Shown here piece by piece: positions 60,284 through 64,000 of a stretch of 64,000 nucleotides of DNA. Below the pieces are notes generated by a model. That model worked only from the letters and a program-made list of their open reading frames with translations. It was not told where the DNA came from and ran no database searches. Within the stretch, counting starts at the first letter, position 1. Each line of letters begins with the position of its first letter. Position numbers and translations under genes: made by a program. Source of the stretch: Cyathus striatus (taxonomy: Eukaryota; Basidiomycota; Agaricomycetes; Agaricales; Nidulariaceae); contig JAOVFP010000009.1 in assembly GCA_025738555.1 (NCBI GenBank), positions 3,968,001 to 4,032,000 of the forward strand, in the 5' to 3' direction.

Positions 60284-61130
60284 TTGATATGCCTTAAAAC
60301 TAGTTAATGGTTAAATCTCCCTATTTGTCATATAATATTAGAACTCAGTATTAGTAATGCACATCATGGGTACAAGGGTTGGGGTGAGTCCTGAGTTGCC
60401 AATCAAAATGTTCTATTTTGAACATATTACTAAGGGAATGGGACATCTGAGAGCTGGGGTTGAGTCCTGCACTGCCAGCAGGAATATCTATTTGATATAT
60501 ACTAAAGGAATAATACAAGATGTATAATATCTAATTACTAGAGTCCAAAAAACTATGTACATGCACCCAGTACTTGATTATTAGCTAAAGGGAACACATT
60601 CCGCGTGTTCTTGTCACGTGATCAAACGCGAGGCGTTAGAACCGTTATCTCCGAACCGGTTATTGCGGTTACGCATAGCCCGGAACAAGTCATGTGACTT
60701 TGTACTTTGTACTTGTTTTAATCTACCACATGGAATTCCACATGTATTACATGGCTCCGCATGGTCTATATGTTGGAAACAATGTTATGTTGTCATTTCG
60801 AGTATTCTAGAGTAGTACTATTCCATATATAGGTAGTGTACAGCTTTATTTGTAAAATAGTATATAAGGAGGACAGGAATGAGGAGGAAGAAGCAAGCAC
60901 CCCGGGAGAACTCTTAGGCTTCTTCCACTCTAGGAGTGTAATAAATTGGAAATAGAACGAATCTGAACAGTATTTGAACCGAGTAATTTCATATTTGAGA
61001 GTATTTTGAATCTATAGTTTACTTCCTTTATACTAGTTTATACATAATCTGTGTTATCTCTCCCTTGAACTTAAAGCCTGTGGTTTGCAATGACTATTTG
61101 AGTATTACAATATATATTAGTACTATTTAA
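60284..61130 (+). repeat. LTR-like repeat, copy 2 (CpG-retaining)
   Basis: Aligns with 39190-40060. It keeps CpGs in TTCCGCGTG, GTCACGTG, AACGCGAGGCG, CCGAACCGG and GCGGTTACGC, which are TpG/CpA in copy 1. Same TATATAAGGAGG box (about 60862) and GTGTAATAAATTGG. Confidence 0.65.
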
Positions 61131-62994
61131 ATACAAATCACAAATTTGGCACATCAATATCCATAGATTTCGCTTAACAGAAGTTTTGTGCCAAGACCAT
61201 GTTTCTAGGACTGTAAATATCTCTTTAGACAGTGCTAGATGGTGTCTGAAACTTATACCTCACTAGATGCCACTTGAATCTACTAGACTGACTTTTCACT
61301 TGGCATCAGTACTCAGTAATAGCGACGAGAGTGAAAGTATGAGAATAAAAATTGGTTCCTGTCTCTCCATGGTATGATTAGGAACTACTTGTATGTGGTT
61401 TTGATGTATATTCGACATGTCTTTGTTGTAGATAGAGATAATACACCATTAACATGGAATGATTACATGAGCATAGCTAATGCTGATAACCTTGCACGGT
61501 GATTTTGGAATCGACACATCAATGACACATCATACATCGTTCTATACCATGGAGGATCTGTGTGGGTTGGACGATGGGAAAGAGAGTGGGTATAGCTATA
61601 GATGGTGTATCGAACAATTGGATAGGGGTAGAGCATATCGGCATACAAGTGCGTAAGCACTTCAGAAGAAGAATTAACAGGAAATGTAAGTCGTCACTGC
61701 AAAAAGTGTAACAGTAACTCACATTCATTCTTATCTTTACCCTACTTCTCCTCTTGTTCTCCAGACGTTTCCTATTTTACTCCTTCTTCTGTGCCCTCTG
61801 ATGTTCCCTTGTCCTCTTCCTGCATCTCCTAACAGGATCACTCACAGTATACTACAGAAAGTTCCTCTTCATTCATGCCTGGATCGACATAGTGTATTCG
61901 AGGTATATGGACAATGATTCGTGAGTGAGGCAAAGAGTTGAGAAATGTTGGGGGATGGTAGGGAGAGAGGGGAGGAGGGAAGTGGGTGGGGATAGAGTAC
62001 AAGGAGGGATATGCTGGGGACCCAACAAAGGTGACAAAGGGAGACCTGAGAGGGATCAATGCGTGAGAAAAATACTCTGTTGTGCTTCGGAAACAAAGAT
62101 GACATAAATGTGGCTGAATGAAGTTGGAAATTGACTTGGAGAAGGCAGAGACTCTGAGAGACAGAGAGACACGAGATATGTCTTAACAATGGGTGACGAG
62201 AGGCTAAGGAAATCGATAAGATCCTGTTTTATCTTTTAAGTTCTAATTATGAAGCAGTTCAACAACATTCATGTCCACGTAGTGCCACTTCAGCACACAC
62301 ATGGGAATGGTACAGTGGATCCATGCTCTCTTCCATTCCTCTTACCTTAGCCTTCCCCCAACTTTTTTGTGGTTCCAAGTCTGATGTGACAGACTTAATT
62401 ATATTATCTATACATACAAGAATATCTGATACAAAGTTAAATTTAGTTACAGAGAACAAAGCCAAACCAAAGATAGATCTGAAGTGTTTTCGAACTAATC
62501 ATCACATAATTCAATCTGACCTAAGAACATGTCCTTGGATGGGTCTTCATTGAAGATATAGATTGGACACAGGAGCTGTGCAGAGGCTCGAGTGCACTCA
62601 GTTCATGGTAACGGGGAGTGAAGGTGACAAGACAGACAAGATAGATGAGAGCAAGAGAACCAAAGCAACACTGAAGCAGTCCAACAAGCAAAACAGTTAT
62701 GCTGATACCCACAAATAAAAACATTGATAATCATCATATATGCCAATTGTTTAACTCAGTGCCCTTGGACCTTGATTAGAGTACATTGAAACCTCCAATA
62801 ATCTTTAAATAATCTTTTGCGAAAACAGCTTGAGCATCAAGTTAGTGTATGAACATGCTCAGATTTATGTTATACAGGAGTTGGAAAGGACATGTATATG
62901 TACACTAATGTACACAGTGGTCAATAAAATGGCTATCCTGTATACTCATTTAATGGTAAACATCTTATATAAAAACATCAAAAGATACAAAGAT

Positions 62995-63088
62995 TTCTGA
63001 ATGGGAGTCGAACCCACCTGTGCACTGTGCACAATATAACACATTATCCATGACAGGCGCATGCAGCAACCAATATGCTGACAAGTTG
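62995..63088 (-). ncRNA. tRNA-like unit 1 of a tandem pair
   Basis: GCATATTGGTTGC, GCGCCTGTCATG and a good T arm TGGGTTCGACTCCCA. The acceptor arms do not pair, so not a working tRNA. It shows that the half units at 21191 and 50500 descend from a full tRNA-like unit. Confidence 0.45.
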
Positions 63089-63142
63089 CTTTGCAACTGT
63101 AGGCTACAATTAACCACATCAACAAAACAATTGCAGCAAAAG

Positions 63143-63241
63143 CTCTCTGTCTGGGAGTCAAATCCAGCTTTCATGAAATTGCATCTTAAAATACACCTTA
63201 GAGATGACAGGCCCGTGTACTAACCAATATACTAACAATGG
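63143..63241 (-). ncRNA. tRNA-Asp pseudogene, unit 2 of the pair
   Basis: GTATATTGGTTAGTACAC and loop CTGTCAT are kept, but the T loop is TTTGACT, the anticodon stem is broken and the acceptor is partly unpaired. Confidence 0.5.
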
Positions 63242-63244
63242 CTG

Positions 63245-64000
63245 GTGTCGAACATTTCGTGATATGCATGTGATACTACTATAGCCTTGTACAAGGAGGG
63301 AAAGGGAGAGGGTTCACTCCGTGGGAAATACTGCATTGTTGTACTTGAAGCTTTGAATTGAAGCTTCAGGAGCAAAGATGACATAATTAATGTTGAACAT
63401 CTTATCTGACATCTTATCTTATCCTATGAAACCCAAGAAACAAGTCGGTGTCAACACTTCACCTTCAGTAGTGACACACATCGCCAGAATGGTACAGAGG
63501 ACTCTTATGCTGTCTGGCATGATTGATGATTGAGGTGGTATCATGACACTCAAACTCCCAAATTGAGTGCCTTCTGTCTCATCTCTTTCCTCCCACCAAA
63601 GGTGATACAATTGTGCATACATGAAATTTGATTGGAGTTGGTGGACAGACACAAAATGTACTCGTAGCTCACTCTCCCACAGACATACTCAGGATTATAA
63701 CAGTGCATGGTGCATGTGCTCTATTCCTGTCACTCTGTAGGACCATAGTAGGTGGATGACAGGATATAATAGCTTGGTAAACTGTATATTATTGCAGGTA
63801 CATGCACAAAGGATGAAAATAATATAGTGACCTACTTGTTATGATTAAGCTTCATCAATGCTTATTAAGTTGAGATTATTGGGCTATCAAAATATCCAAA
63901 CAAATATCCTTTACTCATACAGAAGCTTATCTGAGGTCGACCCTACCTCACCTCATCAAAAACCCCAACCACGATGCAGTTGGCAAACAAATACCAATGT
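63245..64000. other. End of window, no gene recognised
   Basis: Holds the fragment of a further repeat copy (63290-63420) and otherwise nothing I can support. Confidence 0.45.

Larger units (their letters stand above)
61880..63241 (-). repeat. tRNA-Asp repeat, copy 5
   Basis: Purine-rich tract (61920-61990), GATCAATGCGTGAGAAAA (62055), TATCTTTTAAGTTCTAATTA, ACACACATGGGAATGGTACA (62293) and two tRNA-like units in the same order as copy 4, without its 559-base insertion. A further partial copy (GGGTTCACTCCGTGGGAAAT, with an ACTGCATTGTTG block) starts near 63311. Confidence 0.7.

Overview
The window looks like nuclear DNA of a filamentous basidiomycete fungus, most likely an agaricomycete. The evidence is genes cut by many introns of about 45-65 bases with GT..AG ends, a NACHT-WD40 (NLR-type) gene, a DUF6533-type membrane protein, a KRE2/KTR mannosyltransferase, an F-box/leucine-rich gene, and fungal hAT, pogo and Helitron elements. 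I cannot name the species. The window is repeat-rich and gene-poor: about six host genes sit among at least a dozen mobile elements, several of them nested.

Layout. 1-2776 (-): 5' part of a NACHT-WD40 gene whose 129-base WD repeats run off the left edge. 2849-5788: nothing recognised. 5797-8987: hAT element with intact ends and 8-base target duplication but a frameshifted transposase. 8996-22900: CpG-rich DNA with one spliced hypothetical gene (13.4-13.8 kb), several tRNA-like sequences and the first copies of a large repeat that carries intron-bearing tRNA-Asp-like units. 23996-27250 (+): membrane protein gene split by a 1.88 kb inverted-repeat element, itself split by a 0.6 kb hAT-type MITE. 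27543-29070 (+): F-box gene. About 29.94-35.4 kb (-): decayed Helitron. 35.9-40.1 kb: hairpins, short-repeat arrays and an LTR-like repeat. 40957-42449 (-): GT15 mannosyltransferase. 45056-47958 (-): two paralogous small genes of unknown function. 48.6-51.0 kb: another tRNA-Asp repeat copy holding a 559-base insertion. 51180-52520: two abutting inverted-repeat elements. 55113-59533: pogo-like element with perfect 47-base inverted repeats, interrupted by a 1,060-base TA-flanked element. 60.3-63.3 kb: second copies of the LTR-like and tRNA repeats.

Three themes cut across the window. (1) Insertions can be read to the base: removing the inserted DNA and one duplicated target restores an open frame in the membrane protein gene and in the pogo transposase. 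(2) Repeat copies differ mainly by CpG to TpG/CpA changes, which points to cytosine methylation, and the DNA alternates between CpG-poor and CpG-normal blocks. (3) A short N-I-..-A-G-x-D-[IL] motif occurs in the N-terminus of the NACHT protein and in both members of the unknown gene pair; this resembles the way fungal NLRs and their effectors can share an amyloid signalling motif, but here it is only a hypothesis.

Exon boundaries were read by eye from splice signals and family resemblance, with no database search.
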